In this document: in pieces, positions 38,663-47,789 of the stretch
Layout: each line of letters begins with the position of its first letter
How positions within the stretch are numbered: position 1 is the first letter of the stretch
Assembly: GCF_902141845.1 (NCBI RefSeq)
Contig: NZ_CABFPH010000021.1
Location: 1 to 64,000, forward strand
DNA from: Methylobacterium symbioticum
GTDB lineage: Bacteria; Pseudomonadota; Alphaproteobacteria; Rhizobiales; Beijerinckiaceae
Length of the DNA stretch: 64,000 nt
Direction: 5' to 3'
Notes under the pieces: model-generated
Seen by the model: only the letters and a program-made list of their open reading frames with translations
What the model was told of the DNA's origin: nothing
Databases searched by the model: none
Made by a program: the position numbers and the translations under genes

Positions 38663-39460
38663 TTACGGGTCGATGTCGTATGGCACGCGTTGGCCGGTCA
38701 GGGCGCACCGGATCGGAGTGCCCATCTGCGCTGGCAGAACGCGTGCTGCCGGCCGCGCAGGTTCGGCAACCTCCCGGACGATCTTGGTGCGGATGGCCTT
38801 GGCGAACTCGGCAGCCTCGCGCACCGGCACCATGAAGGCACCGGGGCCACCGATGACGCAGTCCCGGTAGTACAGGTCGAGGTCGGGTATGTCGTAAGGG
38901 CCGGTCGGCTCGCGGATCATCAGCGGCAGACCGTTCACGACGATACCTGCAGCGACAGCATCGTCCCGGGCACGGGTCACCGCGCGGCCGCTGTTGTTCG
39001 GGCCGTCGCCCGAGATGTCGATGACGCGGCGCGTCGCCTCGAACCCCGCCGTGCGCAGGATCTCGACCGAGAAGTCGAGCGCCCCGGAGATCGAGGTGCG
39101 CAGCGCGCGCAGCGGGGGCGTTCGCGCGAGTTGAGCAGCAAAGCCCTCGGCCTCCTGGGCGGTGCCGATCACGGTCCAGGGCACGACCACGTCCTGCCGC
39201 TCGGGCCCTGCCCATTCGACGTAGGTCACGGCGATGCGGCCGATGAGGCCCTGGCGGATGGCCTCCTTCACCGCGGTCGAGCGGAACGCATCGATGTAGC
39301 CGCCGCGCTGAACCTGCTGCTCGTCGGCGGTCATCGAGAGCGACACGTCGACCGCGAGGACCAGGGCCAAGTCGACCTCGGTACCCTCGGCCCGCGCCGA
39401 AGCCAGGTCTGCGGAAAGAGCGAAGCCGAGAAGGACGGTGGCCAGTGTGAGAAGGCGCAT
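38663..39460 (-). CDS. DUF1194 exported von Willebrand A-like protein
   Basis: 265 residues with a signal peptide (MRLLTLATVLLGFALSADLA). The mature part begins EVDLALVLAVDVSLSMTADE, a metal-ion-dependent adhesion-like DxSxS, then YIDAFRSTAVKEAI, VDISGDGPNNSGR and VNGLPLMIREP, all typical of DUF1194. The function of the family is unknown. ATG 39460 has GGAG 8 nt upstream and starts the signal peptide; the frame is open far upstream without similarity. It is convergent with the histidine kinase and has no obvious partner. Confidence 0.85.
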   Translation of the reverse strand: MRLLTLATVLLGFALSADLASARAEGTEVDLALVLAVDVSLSMTADEQQVQRGGYIDAFRSTAVKEAIRQGLIGRIAVTYVEWAGPERQDVVVPWTVIGTAQEAEGFAAQLARTPPLRALRTSISGALDFSVEILRTAGFEATRRVIDISGDGPNNSGRAVTRARDDAVAAGIVVNGLPLMIREPTGPYDIPDLDLYYRDCVIGGPGAFMVPVREAAEFAKAIRTKIVREVAEPARPAARVLPAQMGTPIRCALTGQRVPYDIDP

Positions 39461-40010
39461 GAGGATGCTCCGACGCTCGTCCAGTCTGGGCAGGCCGAGC
39501 ATCAGCAGGAAGGGCAGGGCGCCGCGGCAAATCGCACGCCATGGCGCGCTGTTCGTCTCATGCCCCCAGGACGCTGCCGGAGAGTGGGCCACATCCCTGC
39601 GCTGCTGGACCCCGATTTTCGTGGAGGCTACCCGTGAGCAGCCACGCCGTGCGCCTGAGCTGCGTTCCAGCCGCATGCTCGATGCCGATGCTCTCGACTC
39701 CGCCCAGGCCGAGGAGTGGCAGCCTTCCGAGACCGCACCGCGCGACCGGCCGATCGACATCCGGGTCGTGCGGTGGAGCGCGTACGGCACGCGCCGCCGC
39801 ATCGACATGGCACCGGGCTGCGAAGGGTGCGCAGGCAGCACTGCCCGCGTCCCAGGTCCGTCCTGGCGCGGCCGGCCGAGCGGCCCTCTACCCACCGGCG
39901 GGAGGGGGCCGCGGGATCAGGCCCCGTTGCACCCATGTCGGCGCCCCTCTCCGCTTCGGGAGAGGGGGCTCATGCAGCGCGAGCCGCGAGCGGTATCGGG
40001 TGAGAGAACC
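39461..40010. other. Intergenic stretch, 550 nt
   Basis: No intact gene. From about 39675 the plus strand reads a short segment with EEWQPSETAPRDRPIDIRV, like the conserved start of small phage-type proteins, but the frame then runs into sequence opposite the next gene, so it looks like a remnant. A GGGAGAGGG-type hairpin is at 39942-39969. Confidence 0.45.
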
Positions 40011-40214
40011 CTACCGCCGGCCGAACCCTCCTGGCTTGGAGTCGAGCTCGATGGCTCGCATGGCGTTCTCGAACGCCTTGGCCTCAGTGAGGAACGGACG
40101 ATCGGACCGCTCCATCAGCTTACCGTGCTTGCGCAGAGCCCAGCCGAACTGGCCTTCGGGCTTCTTCAGCGGCTCGACGGTGATCGAGTAGGGGTGCGGG
40201 ATATCGGTCGACAT
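40011..40214 (-). CDS. Small conserved-looking hypothetical protein
   Basis: 67 residues: MSTDIPHPYSITVEPLKKPE then FGWALRKHGKLMERSDR and a helical tail (LTEAKAFENAMRAIELDS). No named family. The composition is that of a real cytoplasmic protein, with alternating strand and helix. ATG 40214 has AGGG 6 nt upstream. It has no operon partner. Confidence 0.6.
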   Translation of the reverse strand: MSTDIPHPYSITVEPLKKPEGQFGWALRKHGKLMERSDRPFLTEAKAFENAMRAIELDSKPGGFGRR

Positions 40215-40455
40215 GACGGCCCTATGGCATGCTCGCGTCATCGCAGCCAGCCTGGGCGGCCGCGAAGGCCATCGTCATACGGGTCATCGGTCTATCCATC
40301 CGGGTGAGGTCGGACGGCAACGAGCGGTGCAGAGCGATGTTCAACGGCCTTCGACACCGAGCCACGCGAGATCGCGCTGTTCGCAGGCCGATCCTTTCAG
40401 CATGTTCCGGGCGGCGGCGTCTCGCCGGCGCGCCATGACGGTGTAGAGTTTCAGC

Positions 40456-40690
40456 ATGACGACGCGAGGCCGGGCCTTTCAGAAGGGGCAGAGCGGCAAC
40501 CCGGCGGGCCGGCCGAAGGGCAGCCGCTCCAAGACGGCATGGAAGCTCGAGGCGATCCTGCAGGGGCGAGGCCGAGGCCGTCGGCCACACAGCGATGGAG
40601 ATGGCCAAAGGCGGCGACACCGTCGCGATGCGCCCGTGCCTTGAGTGTCTGATCCCCGCACGGAAGGACCGGATCACCCGAGTGGCCCTG
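40456..40690 (+). pseudogene. DUF5681 protein gene, frameshifted
   Basis: The start TTRGRAFQKGQSGNPAGRPK then GSRSKTAWKLEAILQG is the DUF5681 N-terminus, found next to phage terminase genes and in small mobile loci. At GGGG 40563-40566 one extra G throws the frame. In the next frame the family text continues: EAEAVGHTAMEMAKGGDTVA, then MRPCLECLIPARKDR. Past about 40690 similarity fades. It is a degraded gene or carries a sequencing error. Confidence 0.75.
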
Positions 40691-40858
40691 CGGTTCCGAC
40701 TGCTCGCGCAACCTTCTGCATCAAGAGCTGCGCTGCCCAGGTGCTCGGTAAACGCCCGACGTTGGGCTTCGTTGAAGCGGCGTATCCGGCGACGAGTCGT
40801 CCCGCTGGCCGTATCGAGGCGCGTCGAGAGCGAATGGCGGTCGCCTTGAAACCTCGGG

Positions 40859-42421
40859 TCAGGCCGTTTGCGCCGGCACCGCGTCCGGCGACCGTCTGCG
40901 CCTCTGCTCGGATGTCTCGTAGCGCACGAGCTTGAGCGCTGCAGCGGCAAAGAGACAACCGAGCAGCAGAATCGCGGCGTCAAACCACACGAACAACAGG
41001 TCGCCGCCGGATCGGCGCAACGGGTGATCCGCGATCATCAGAACGTCACTCGCCGTGACGGCGAGGCACAGCGCCGCCACGGCCGCCAGCCCCTCACACC
41101 ACGCGCGCCGCGGAGGGCGAAGGGAGGGCAGGAACGTCGCCACCAGCCAAACTCCGAAGAAGGCGCGGATCTCCCATTCGGCACGCCCGGCGAGATCGGC
41201 GGGCAGGAGCCGGTTCGCGAGGAAGTAGGCCGCCACTGCCGCCGGCAGGCCGACGAGGCTGCCGACGTTCAGTGCCTGGACGAGCCGGAGCCCGATGAAG
41301 GGCCGCTCGGCAGGACCGGGCAGGCGGGCGACCGTCCAGAGGACGAGGCCCGTCGCAACCATTGCACAGCCGGTCAGCCCGCAGAGGAAGAACAGCAGGC
41401 GTAAGGCGGATCCGGCGAAATGCGCCTCGTGTAGGCCGACCAGGGTGGCGAACGTCTTGGTCGCTGGCCGCAAGGGGTCGACACGCTTCTCGATGAGCAT
41501 TCCGGACATGCCGTCGAAGGCGAGCTGCGGATGCTCGTGTGAGAGGCCATGCGGCTCCTCGAACAGAACGATCACCGTGGCATTTGCATCCTTCGGATTC
41601 CGGATCGCGATGCGTTCCAGCGGCTCGGACACCGCCTCCATCGCCTGCCGCACCATCGGCCCGACCGGGACCAGCGTACCGGGCCGGCCGGCCGGCGGGC
41701 GTATTCGGGTGATCTGGCCGGATTCGGCGAAGAGTGCCTGCGCGTCGCCCTTGTAGGCCGTCTGCACACCCCAGGGCATGTACAGGGTCGCGAGCGTGAC
41801 GAGGCCGGTATAGGTGATCATCAGGTGGAAGGGCAGCGCCAGCACGCCCGAGACGTTGTGCGCGTCGAGCCAGCCCCGTTGGGCCGATCTGGTGCGGCGG
41901 AAGGTGAAGAAGTCCGCGAAGATGCGCCGGTGCGTGATCACGCCGGAGACCAGCGCCACCAGCATGATCAGGGCACAGATGCCCACGATCCAGCGGCCCC
42001 AGAGCGGGGCCATGTGCAGCTCGAAATGGAACAGGTAGAGGAAGTCCCCGCCCTTGGTGTCGCGCACTTTGGCCAAGTCGCCGGTGTCAGGGTCCAGCAG
42101 GACGTGGCCGGGCGGCTGCCCGGGAGCCCTGCGCCAGAACAGCTCGATCACCGGCTTGTCGGGACGCGGCGGCGTGATGAACCACGCCCGCGCCTCGCCC
42201 GCATGCGTCTGCATGTAGGCGACGCCGCGCTCGACCGAGGCGGCGAGCGCGGCCGGTTCGAATGCCTCGGTGCTGCGCAACTCGGGCTGCATCCAGCGCG
42301 TGATCTCGGCCCGGTAGTAGCTCGCGGTACCGGTGACGAAGACCGCGAACAGCACCCAGCCGACCACGAGGCCGGACCAGGTGTGCAGCCACGCCATCGA
42401 CTGTCGGAAACCGTTGCGCAT
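40859..42421 (-). CDS. PepSY-associated transmembrane protein (siderophore-iron reductase type)
   Basis: 520 residues with four main membrane spans: WLHTWSGLVVGWVLFAVFVT, GRWIVGICALIMLVALVSGV, a pair around FHLMITYTGLVTLATLYMPW, and LLFFLCGLTGCAMVATGLVL. Conserved histidines in HTWSG, FHFELH, HRRIF and GLHEAHF are as expected for haem-binding membrane reductases of the PepSY_TM family, which help release iron from siderophores after uptake. It starts 36 nt after the TonB receptor stop and is cotranscribed with it. Its C-terminus adds three hydrophobic segments. Confidence 0.88.
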   Translation of the reverse strand: MRNGFRQSMAWLHTWSGLVVGWVLFAVFVTGTASYYRAEITRWMQPELRSTEAFEPAALAASVERGVAYMQTHAGEARAWFITPPRPDKPVIELFWRRAPGQPPGHVLLDPDTGDLAKVRDTKGGDFLYLFHFELHMAPLWGRWIVGICALIMLVALVSGVITHRRIFADFFTFRRTRSAQRGWLDAHNVSGVLALPFHLMITYTGLVTLATLYMPWGVQTAYKGDAQALFAESGQITRIRPPAGRPGTLVPVGPMVRQAMEAVSEPLERIAIRNPKDANATVIVLFEEPHGLSHEHPQLAFDGMSGMLIEKRVDPLRPATKTFATLVGLHEAHFAGSALRLLFFLCGLTGCAMVATGLVLWTVARLPGPAERPFIGLRLVQALNVGSLVGLPAAVAAYFLANRLLPADLAGRAEWEIRAFFGVWLVATFLPSLRPPRRAWCEGLAAVAALCLAVTASDVLMIADHPLRRSGGDLLFVWFDAAILLLGCLFAAAALKLVRYETSEQRRRRSPDAVPAQTA

Positions 42422-42457
42422 GGATCAGGCCGAGCGTGGCATGTCGGGGTTGCTCCT

Positions 42458-45049
42458 CTAGAAGTCGAGTTGGGCGGAAAGGATGAACGTCCGCGGCGCT
42501 CCGACCGCGAGATAGCCGCGGGCGGCCGAAGCCCAGTACGAATCGTCGAGCAGGTTCTGGACGGTGGCCCGGACCACCACGGGCTTGCCGTTCGTGCCCT
42601 CGAAGACGTAGCGCAAGCCGGCATCGAAGCGCGTCCAGTCCGGGACCGACTGGGTGTTGGCTTGGTTGTAGAACATGCGGCTCGTGTAGATCGCCCGGCC
42701 GGTCAGAGTCAGGCCCGGTGCCAGCCACGGCGGCAGGTCGTATTCCCCGCAGAGGTTGATCGCGGTGTCGGGAACGCCGGGCGCGGCGTTCCCGTCGAAC
42801 TGGCGGTTGGCGGTGTTGACCAGGGTCGCGTCGATGAAGGTCACGCCGCCGAGCAGCCGCACGCCGGGAATCGGCTCGCCGAACACGTTGAGGTCGAGGC
42901 CGCGGTTGCGCTGGAGACCGCTGAGGGGGGAGCGGTTGGGCGCCGTATCGGTGAAGGCATTCGGCTGCTCGATCTCGAACAGCGATGCTGTGAGCGCAAC
43001 TGGACCGAAATCGTACTTGGCACCAACTTCCTTCTGCCGGCTCACGACGGGCGCGAAGACCTCGCTGGCGTTGACCACCGTTGCCGGCGCGCTCGGGCCC
43101 GCGTCGAGCGACTCGATGTAGTTGCCATAGAAGGCGAGGTTCTCGGTCGGCCGGACGACAAGGGCGTAGGCGGGGCTGAAACGGCTCTCCCGGTAACTCG
43201 TGGCCAGGGTGCCCTGGGTTGGGCCCGGACGTGTGGCGTAGCTCTGCAGGTCAATCTCCTGGAAGCGTCCGCCGATCGTCAGCATGAAGCGGTCGTCGCC
43301 GAGCGACAGGGTGTCGGCGACCGCGACACTGCGCGCATAGAGCTCCGTGAAGAGGGGCTGCTGGTTGGAGCGCGGGAAATTGATGGTCGGGACGGAGCCG
43401 AACGGCAGGTAGATCGGATTGTAGATGTTGGTCGTGTAGGTCGGCAGGCTGAAGGGCACGAAGCCGCGCGAGTAGTTCTTGTTCACCGCCTCGGCCGCAG
43501 CGACATTGAACTGGTGGCCGACGATGCCCGTGTGGAAGCGTGAGCGCAGTCCGACCTCGCCACTGAAACCCTCCAGCTCGAGGGGCTGGATGGCGAGCGA
43601 GTTCGACGCCTGTCCGGTTACGCTCGTGACCCGGTAGTTCGAGGTCAGGAAGTCCTCGTTGTAGCGGCTGAGGCCGCCTGCTGCGTAGACCGTCGTCTCC
43701 GGCAGCACGTCGTACTCAATCCGGCCCGCGGCCATGTTGTAGCGACTGTCGTTGTACTCGAACGGGTTCGACGTATTGCGGCGGTTGTTCGGCGCGCGCG
43801 GAACGGGAATGTTGGGCGCCACCGCATTGAACAACGAGGTCGGCGCGGTGACGTTCTGCGTGGAGTGGTTCAGGTCGACCGAGGCGCGGAACCGTTCGCC
43901 GCGATAGTCGAGGCCGAGCGCGGCGAAGCCGACCTCGATCTCGTTTTTGTCGAGGGGCGTGGCGCCGTTGCGGTACGCGCCGTTGAAGCGCACGCCCCAC
44001 TCGTTGAACGTGCCGAAGCGGCGACCGATATCGGCGTGCGTCCAGATCTGCGCGTCGCTGATATAGGTCGTCGTAAGGCGGGTGAGCGGCTCGTCGAAGG
44101 CCCGCTTCGGGATCAGGTTGATGGTGCCGCCGACGCGGCCGGTGCCGCCGCTGAGGAGGGCGGTCGGCCCGAGAAGGATCTCGACCCGCTCCAGCCCCTC
44201 TGTGAAAGTGCGGCGCGGATTGGCGATGTAGAACAGACCGTCGAAGGCGGTGTCGAGATTGGTGACCGAGAAGCCGCGGATGAAGTAGGAGTCGCGCTCG
44301 CTGAAGGGCGGAGCGTCGTTGCGCACGGACGAATTGTTCAGCACGACGTCGGAGAGCGAGCGCGCCTGCTGGTCGTTGATCAGCTTCTCGGTGTAGCCCG
44401 TCACATTGAAGGGCGTCCGCAAGACCGAGCGGTTGCCCAGGAAGCCGATACGCGTTCCGGTTCCCACCTGACCGCCCGCGTAGGGCACGGGAGGCTGCCC
44501 CACCGTGCCGCTCGCCGGAGGCAAGCCCGCGAGCACGCCCCGACTCGATCGCTGGCCCTCGACGCTCAGCTCGTCGAGGGTCACCACGTGGGCCGGATCC
44601 CCGCCCAGCTGGACGTAGCGCGGATTGACGAGCGTGATCGTGGAGGGACCGACGGCCCGGTAAGTCAGGCCGGTGCCCGCGAGGATTCGACCGAGCGCTG
44701 CGAGGGGCCGGTACGCCCCTTCGACGCCCCTTGTCGTCAGCCTCTCCGTCAGGTCGGTCGCGTAGACGAGCTTTATCCGGGCCTGCTCGGTGAAGGCGAC
44801 GAGGGCTGGCTCGAGCGGGCCCTGCGCGATGGACAGGGACACCTGCCCCGCCTCCTGAGGCAGCACGGCCTCCGGCGTGATCGCGATGATGCTCGGCTTG
44901 CGAGCCACGCCTGCCGAGACGCGGTTCGCGTCCTGGCTCTGAGCGACGGCCGGAACCAACGCCAGCATCGAAACGCTGGCCAGGGCAATGCTCGCCTGTC
45001 GCCCGCCGCTGGCATACCCACGCATCCGCACCGCCATCCCACGCCCCAT
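42458..45049 (-). CDS. TonB-dependent siderophore receptor with STN signalling domain
   Basis: 863 residues. An N-terminal signal sequence precedes an STN domain (VSLSIAQGPLEPALVAFTEQ ... LVYATDLTERLTTRGVEGAY) that contacts the FecR-like protein, then a TonB box region (VVTLDELSVEGQ), a plug with PFNVTGYTEKLINDQQARSL and RDSYFIRGFSVTNLDTAFDG, and a 22-strand barrel ending in Phe (PRTFILSAQLDF). It imports a ferric siderophore across the outer membrane. The STN domain makes this a transducer that induces its own operon through FecR and the sigma factor. ATG 45049 is used; Mets four and eight codons later are alternatives. Confidence 0.93.
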   Translation of the reverse strand: MGRGMAVRMRGYASGGRQASIALASVSMLALVPAVAQSQDANRVSAGVARKPSIIAITPEAVLPQEAGQVSLSIAQGPLEPALVAFTEQARIKLVYATDLTERLTTRGVEGAYRPLAALGRILAGTGLTYRAVGPSTITLVNPRYVQLGGDPAHVVTLDELSVEGQRSSRGVLAGLPPASGTVGQPPVPYAGGQVGTGTRIGFLGNRSVLRTPFNVTGYTEKLINDQQARSLSDVVLNNSSVRNDAPPFSERDSYFIRGFSVTNLDTAFDGLFYIANPRRTFTEGLERVEILLGPTALLSGGTGRVGGTINLIPKRAFDEPLTRLTTTYISDAQIWTHADIGRRFGTFNEWGVRFNGAYRNGATPLDKNEIEVGFAALGLDYRGERFRASVDLNHSTQNVTAPTSLFNAVAPNIPVPRAPNNRRNTSNPFEYNDSRYNMAAGRIEYDVLPETTVYAAGGLSRYNEDFLTSNYRVTSVTGQASNSLAIQPLELEGFSGEVGLRSRFHTGIVGHQFNVAAAEAVNKNYSRGFVPFSLPTYTTNIYNPIYLPFGSVPTINFPRSNQQPLFTELYARSVAVADTLSLGDDRFMLTIGGRFQEIDLQSYATRPGPTQGTLATSYRESRFSPAYALVVRPTENLAFYGNYIESLDAGPSAPATVVNASEVFAPVVSRQKEVGAKYDFGPVALTASLFEIEQPNAFTDTAPNRSPLSGLQRNRGLDLNVFGEPIPGVRLLGGVTFIDATLVNTANRQFDGNAAPGVPDTAINLCGEYDLPPWLAPGLTLTGRAIYTSRMFYNQANTQSVPDWTRFDAGLRYVFEGTNGKPVVVRATVQNLLDDSYWASAARGYLAVGAPRTFILSAQLDF

Positions 45050-45157
45050 CCGTCTGCTCGAAGGGACGGCGCGCTTCGCGCTCTCCCGTCCCTACCGACT
45101 GAGATCAACGGGGCGGCGATCTCCTGACGTCGGAGGGCGAAGATTTTTCGCGGCGCT

Positions 45158-46102
45158 TCACAGCGGCGATCCGACCAGGGCGAGGAAAGGGGTCAGACGA
45201 GTGACGCGCACCCCCATCGTCGCGGCGATCGCGTCCAGGGCGTCGTCCGTGTTGTGGGGGTCAAAGGCTCCGGTGACGCGCCGCTCACCGGCAGCGGGAT
45301 CAAGCAGAAGGATGCCGCCGCGACGATAGCGCCCCAGCTCCGCCAGGACGGCGGACAGCCGCTCGCCCGAGAAGACCAGGCGGCCGTCCCGCCAAGCCGT
45401 TTTCCGCCCCACATCCGCCTTGACGACGGAGGGCGCATTCCCGTCCGCGAGTCGGACAGCCTCACCAGCCGAGACCTGCACGTACCGACCTGACGCCGTC
45501 ACCTCGACACGCCCTTCGGCCACATCCACAGGCCTCTCCGCCCCATCGACGCGAACGGAGAAGCGCGTACCCAGCGCCCGCGCGCTCAAGCCGTTCCCGC
45601 GCACTACGAAGGGGCGCCGCGGATCGGGCGCGACGTCGAAGAAGGCCTCGCCGCGCAGGAGCTCGACCTCGCGCCCGGTCTCGGTGAAGTGCAGAGCGAG
45701 GGCCGTGTCGGTGTTGAGGTCGATACGGCTGCCATCGGCGAGAGTCGCGTGCGTGATCTCGCCGACGCCGCTCCAGAGATCGGCCTGCATCCGGTCGATG
45801 AGGCCGAGTTGGTAGGCAAGGGCGGCACCGAACAAGGCCAGGGCAGCGATACCGGCGAGGCCTTTCGCAGGCCGGCGACGCTGCCGGGGATCGGGAACAT
45901 GGCCGAGCTTGCGCCATAGCGCATCCATCTCGGCATAGGCTGCTCCGTGGAGCGGATCGGAGGAGCGCCAAACCTCGAAGGCCTCGCGATCGCTCTCCGC
46001 CGCGTCCGGCGATGAGAGGCGTGCGACCCAGCCCGCGGCGACCTCATAGACTGGATCCTCGCCGCCTTCCTCGGTTACGCCGGACGCGTCGCTATCGGCC
46101 AC
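45158..46102 (-). CDS. fecR: FecR-family iron sigma-factor regulator (anti-sigma)
   Basis: 314 residues. Cytoplasmic DUF4880 part (AAGWVARLSSPDAAESDREA then FEVWRSSDPLHGAAYAEMDA, with the conserved W), one membrane span (GLAGIAALALFGAALAYQLG), then the periplasmic FecR domain (ATLADGSRIDLNTDTALAL, GEAFFDVAPDPRRPFVV) and a C-terminal STN-like portion. It relays siderophore binding to the sigma factor. GTG 46102 is chosen as start because GAGGGAG lies 7 nt upstream; the frame is open to an ATG 23 codons earlier. Confidence 0.9.
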   Translation of the reverse strand: MADSDASGVTEEGGEDPVYEVAAGWVARLSSPDAAESDREAFEVWRSSDPLHGAAYAEMDALWRKLGHVPDPRQRRRPAKGLAGIAALALFGAALAYQLGLIDRMQADLWSGVGEITHATLADGSRIDLNTDTALALHFTETGREVELLRGEAFFDVAPDPRRPFVVRGNGLSARALGTRFSVRVDGAERPVDVAEGRVEVTASGRYVQVSAGEAVRLADGNAPSVVKADVGRKTAWRDGRLVFSGERLSAVLAELGRYRRGGILLLDPAAGERRVTGAFDPHNTDDALDAIAATMGVRVTRLTPFLALVGSPL

Positions 46103-46199
46103 AATCCGCTCCCTCTGGGCAGCACCATGGCTCGGGCGGCCAATCTGTGTGTCCCCATGAATTGGGATCAACGAGACGTCGAGTTCCTGATGTCATCCC

Positions 46200-46709
46200 T
46201 CACAGAGGGTCGCTGAACCGGCGACGGCAGTGCAGGAGTGCCTTGATGAGGTGCTTCTCGACCATGTTCCGGCTGATGCCGAGACGGGCCGCGACCTCCC
46301 CGTTCGCGAACCCGTCGATGCGGGCGAGCAAGAAGACCTCGCGGCAGCGGGGCGGCAGTTCATCCACGGCCGCCGCAAGACGCATCAGTTCCTGTCTCGC
46401 GATGGCTTGGCGTTCCGGCAAGGCGTGGCCATCGACGATGCCCGCCAGGTCCGCGTCGCTCAGGTCCTGGAACAGCGTGCTCTCGAACCGCTGCCGATTG
46501 CGCATACGCAGGGCGACATTGTTCGCGATCTGAAAAAGGAAGGCCGATGGCTGATCGATATGCGTGCGCGACAGCGCCGCGAGCATGCGCAGATAGGTTT
46601 CTTGGTGGGCGTCGGCGGCGTCTGCCGAGTTGCCGAGCAGGCGCAGCAGGAAGCGTCGGAGCTTGACGCTCTCGCTACGATGCAGCGCATCGATTGATAT
46701 CGGCTGCAT
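46200..46709 (-). CDS. fecI: ECF sigma factor, FecI-like
   Basis: 169 residues. Sigma region 2 shows LLRLLGNSADAADAHQETYL and FLFQIANNVALRMRNRQR; region 4 shows AVDELPPRCREVFLLARIDG and EVAARLGISRNMVEKHLIKA, the FecI-type signature. It directs RNA polymerase to the TonB receptor gene when FecR transmits the siderophore signal. ATG 46709 gives a normal N-terminus; ATG 46742 is in frame 11 codons upstream. It is the first gene of a fecI-fecR-receptor-PepSY series. Confidence 0.92.
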   Translation of the reverse strand: MQPISIDALHRSESVKLRRFLLRLLGNSADAADAHQETYLRMLAALSRTHIDQPSAFLFQIANNVALRMRNRQRFESTLFQDLSDADLAGIVDGHALPERQAIARQELMRLAAAVDELPPRCREVFLLARIDGFANGEVAARLGISRNMVEKHLIKALLHCRRRFSDPL

Positions 46710-46742
46710 GATGCCGGCCCCACTCACCTCCAGAGCTCTCAT

Positions 46743-47789
46743 GGCCGGTCAACCACTTCAGAAGCCGTCCCTCAAGGTGCTGAAGAGGTCAAAATGCGAG
46801 CATAAATTCAGAATTATTCCAAAAATAATGAGCAGTTCTGCGCCAAGTCGTTGTGTTTATGACGGTAATATTCAGACGGGAGTCAGGACCATTTACGTGA
46901 CCATCGACCGATGGCTCCACGAGCAGCAACCATGTTGTAGCACGGCCACACGACGCCGTCCGAATGCGGCGTGTTCCAACTGGCTCCTGCCTTATACGGC
47001 GTGAAGTGCTGTTTGAGCCGCTGAAGCGGCCGTATGTGTGGCCGAACGAGTCGGCGGCCTGCATGGTGGCAATGTCAATATTTATCCGCGCCGACCAATC
47101 CCTTGGCACCAGCGCCCCCGCACAGCTCGAGCGAGCGCTTGCCAGACAAACCGATCTTCGGACCGTTCAGAAGGTAGAGCAGCTTGCCGCCGGGCACGGT
47201 GGAGGAGCCTCGCTGCGATGCTGGAAGCACGGGCGTCGGGGACGGGCAGGCTAGGATGGACCGATGCGAAATACGCGACACCCTCAAGCTATCCTCGGCG
47301 CCTCGGGGACAGGCAATCCCATGTCCGGCCTCGCTTAGGTCCGCTTCTGCCTTCCGAGCAGTCTTTCGGGCCGAAAAGGCGGAACGTCCGGAAGAGGCCA
47401 GAAGCTCGGGCGGCCCTTGGACAGGCTGAACGTCCGAGAAGGGCCGCGTCGAGGCTTCTCCCTCCGCTGTGCCGAACGTCGGCTTGCCCCCAACTTGAGC
47501 CCATGAGCGGACAGGCGGCTATCGGCCGACTTCGGCCGCTACGGCCATTCAGCCTATAGCGCCGAAAGTGGCCAGTCCCGGTGAAACCGGTCCGCTTCGA
47601 TCACCACAAGGTCGCTCCTCGTCGCGTGCGAGCCCATTGGAACCGAGTGGCGCGACCGTTGCACTCGGAGATCCGCTCCGGCAGACAGCGCACGAGCCAC
47701 CCGTCTGAGCCCGTCGGAGTGGATCGCGACCCAGAGAGGACCATGACGGATCAAGCCGGAGTGATCGTGGCGCAGAGTTTCCGACGTCG
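46743..47789. other. Gene-free region between fecI and the GntR gene
   Basis: Just over 1 kb without a convincing gene. 46790-47090 is AT-rich and contains the iron palindrome. 47280-47570 is a patchwork of short recurring words: AACGTCCG at 47393 and 47429, and GAACGTCGG at 47474, amid CGGCCG-rich pieces. Open frames in 47040-47560 give low-complexity Arg/Ala-rich translations with no family features. Confidence 0.5.
46807..46829. promoter_or_regulatory. Irr/ICE-like iron control palindrome upstream of fecI
   Basis: TTCAGAA-tta-TTCCAAA (46807-46823) resembles the alphaproteobacterial iron control element TTTAGAA-N3-TTCTAAA with one mismatch per arm. An overlapping perfect palindrome ATTATT-ccaaa-AATAAT spans 46813-46829. 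It sits ~100 nt before the sigma-factor start, in an AT-rich patch, where an iron regulator would act. Confidence 0.5.

Noticed and set aside
47075..47287. Small minus-strand protein with GGKLLYLLNGPKIGLSGKR
   Set aside because: No ribosome binding site, no relatives recognised, and it lies in a patch of short repeated words.
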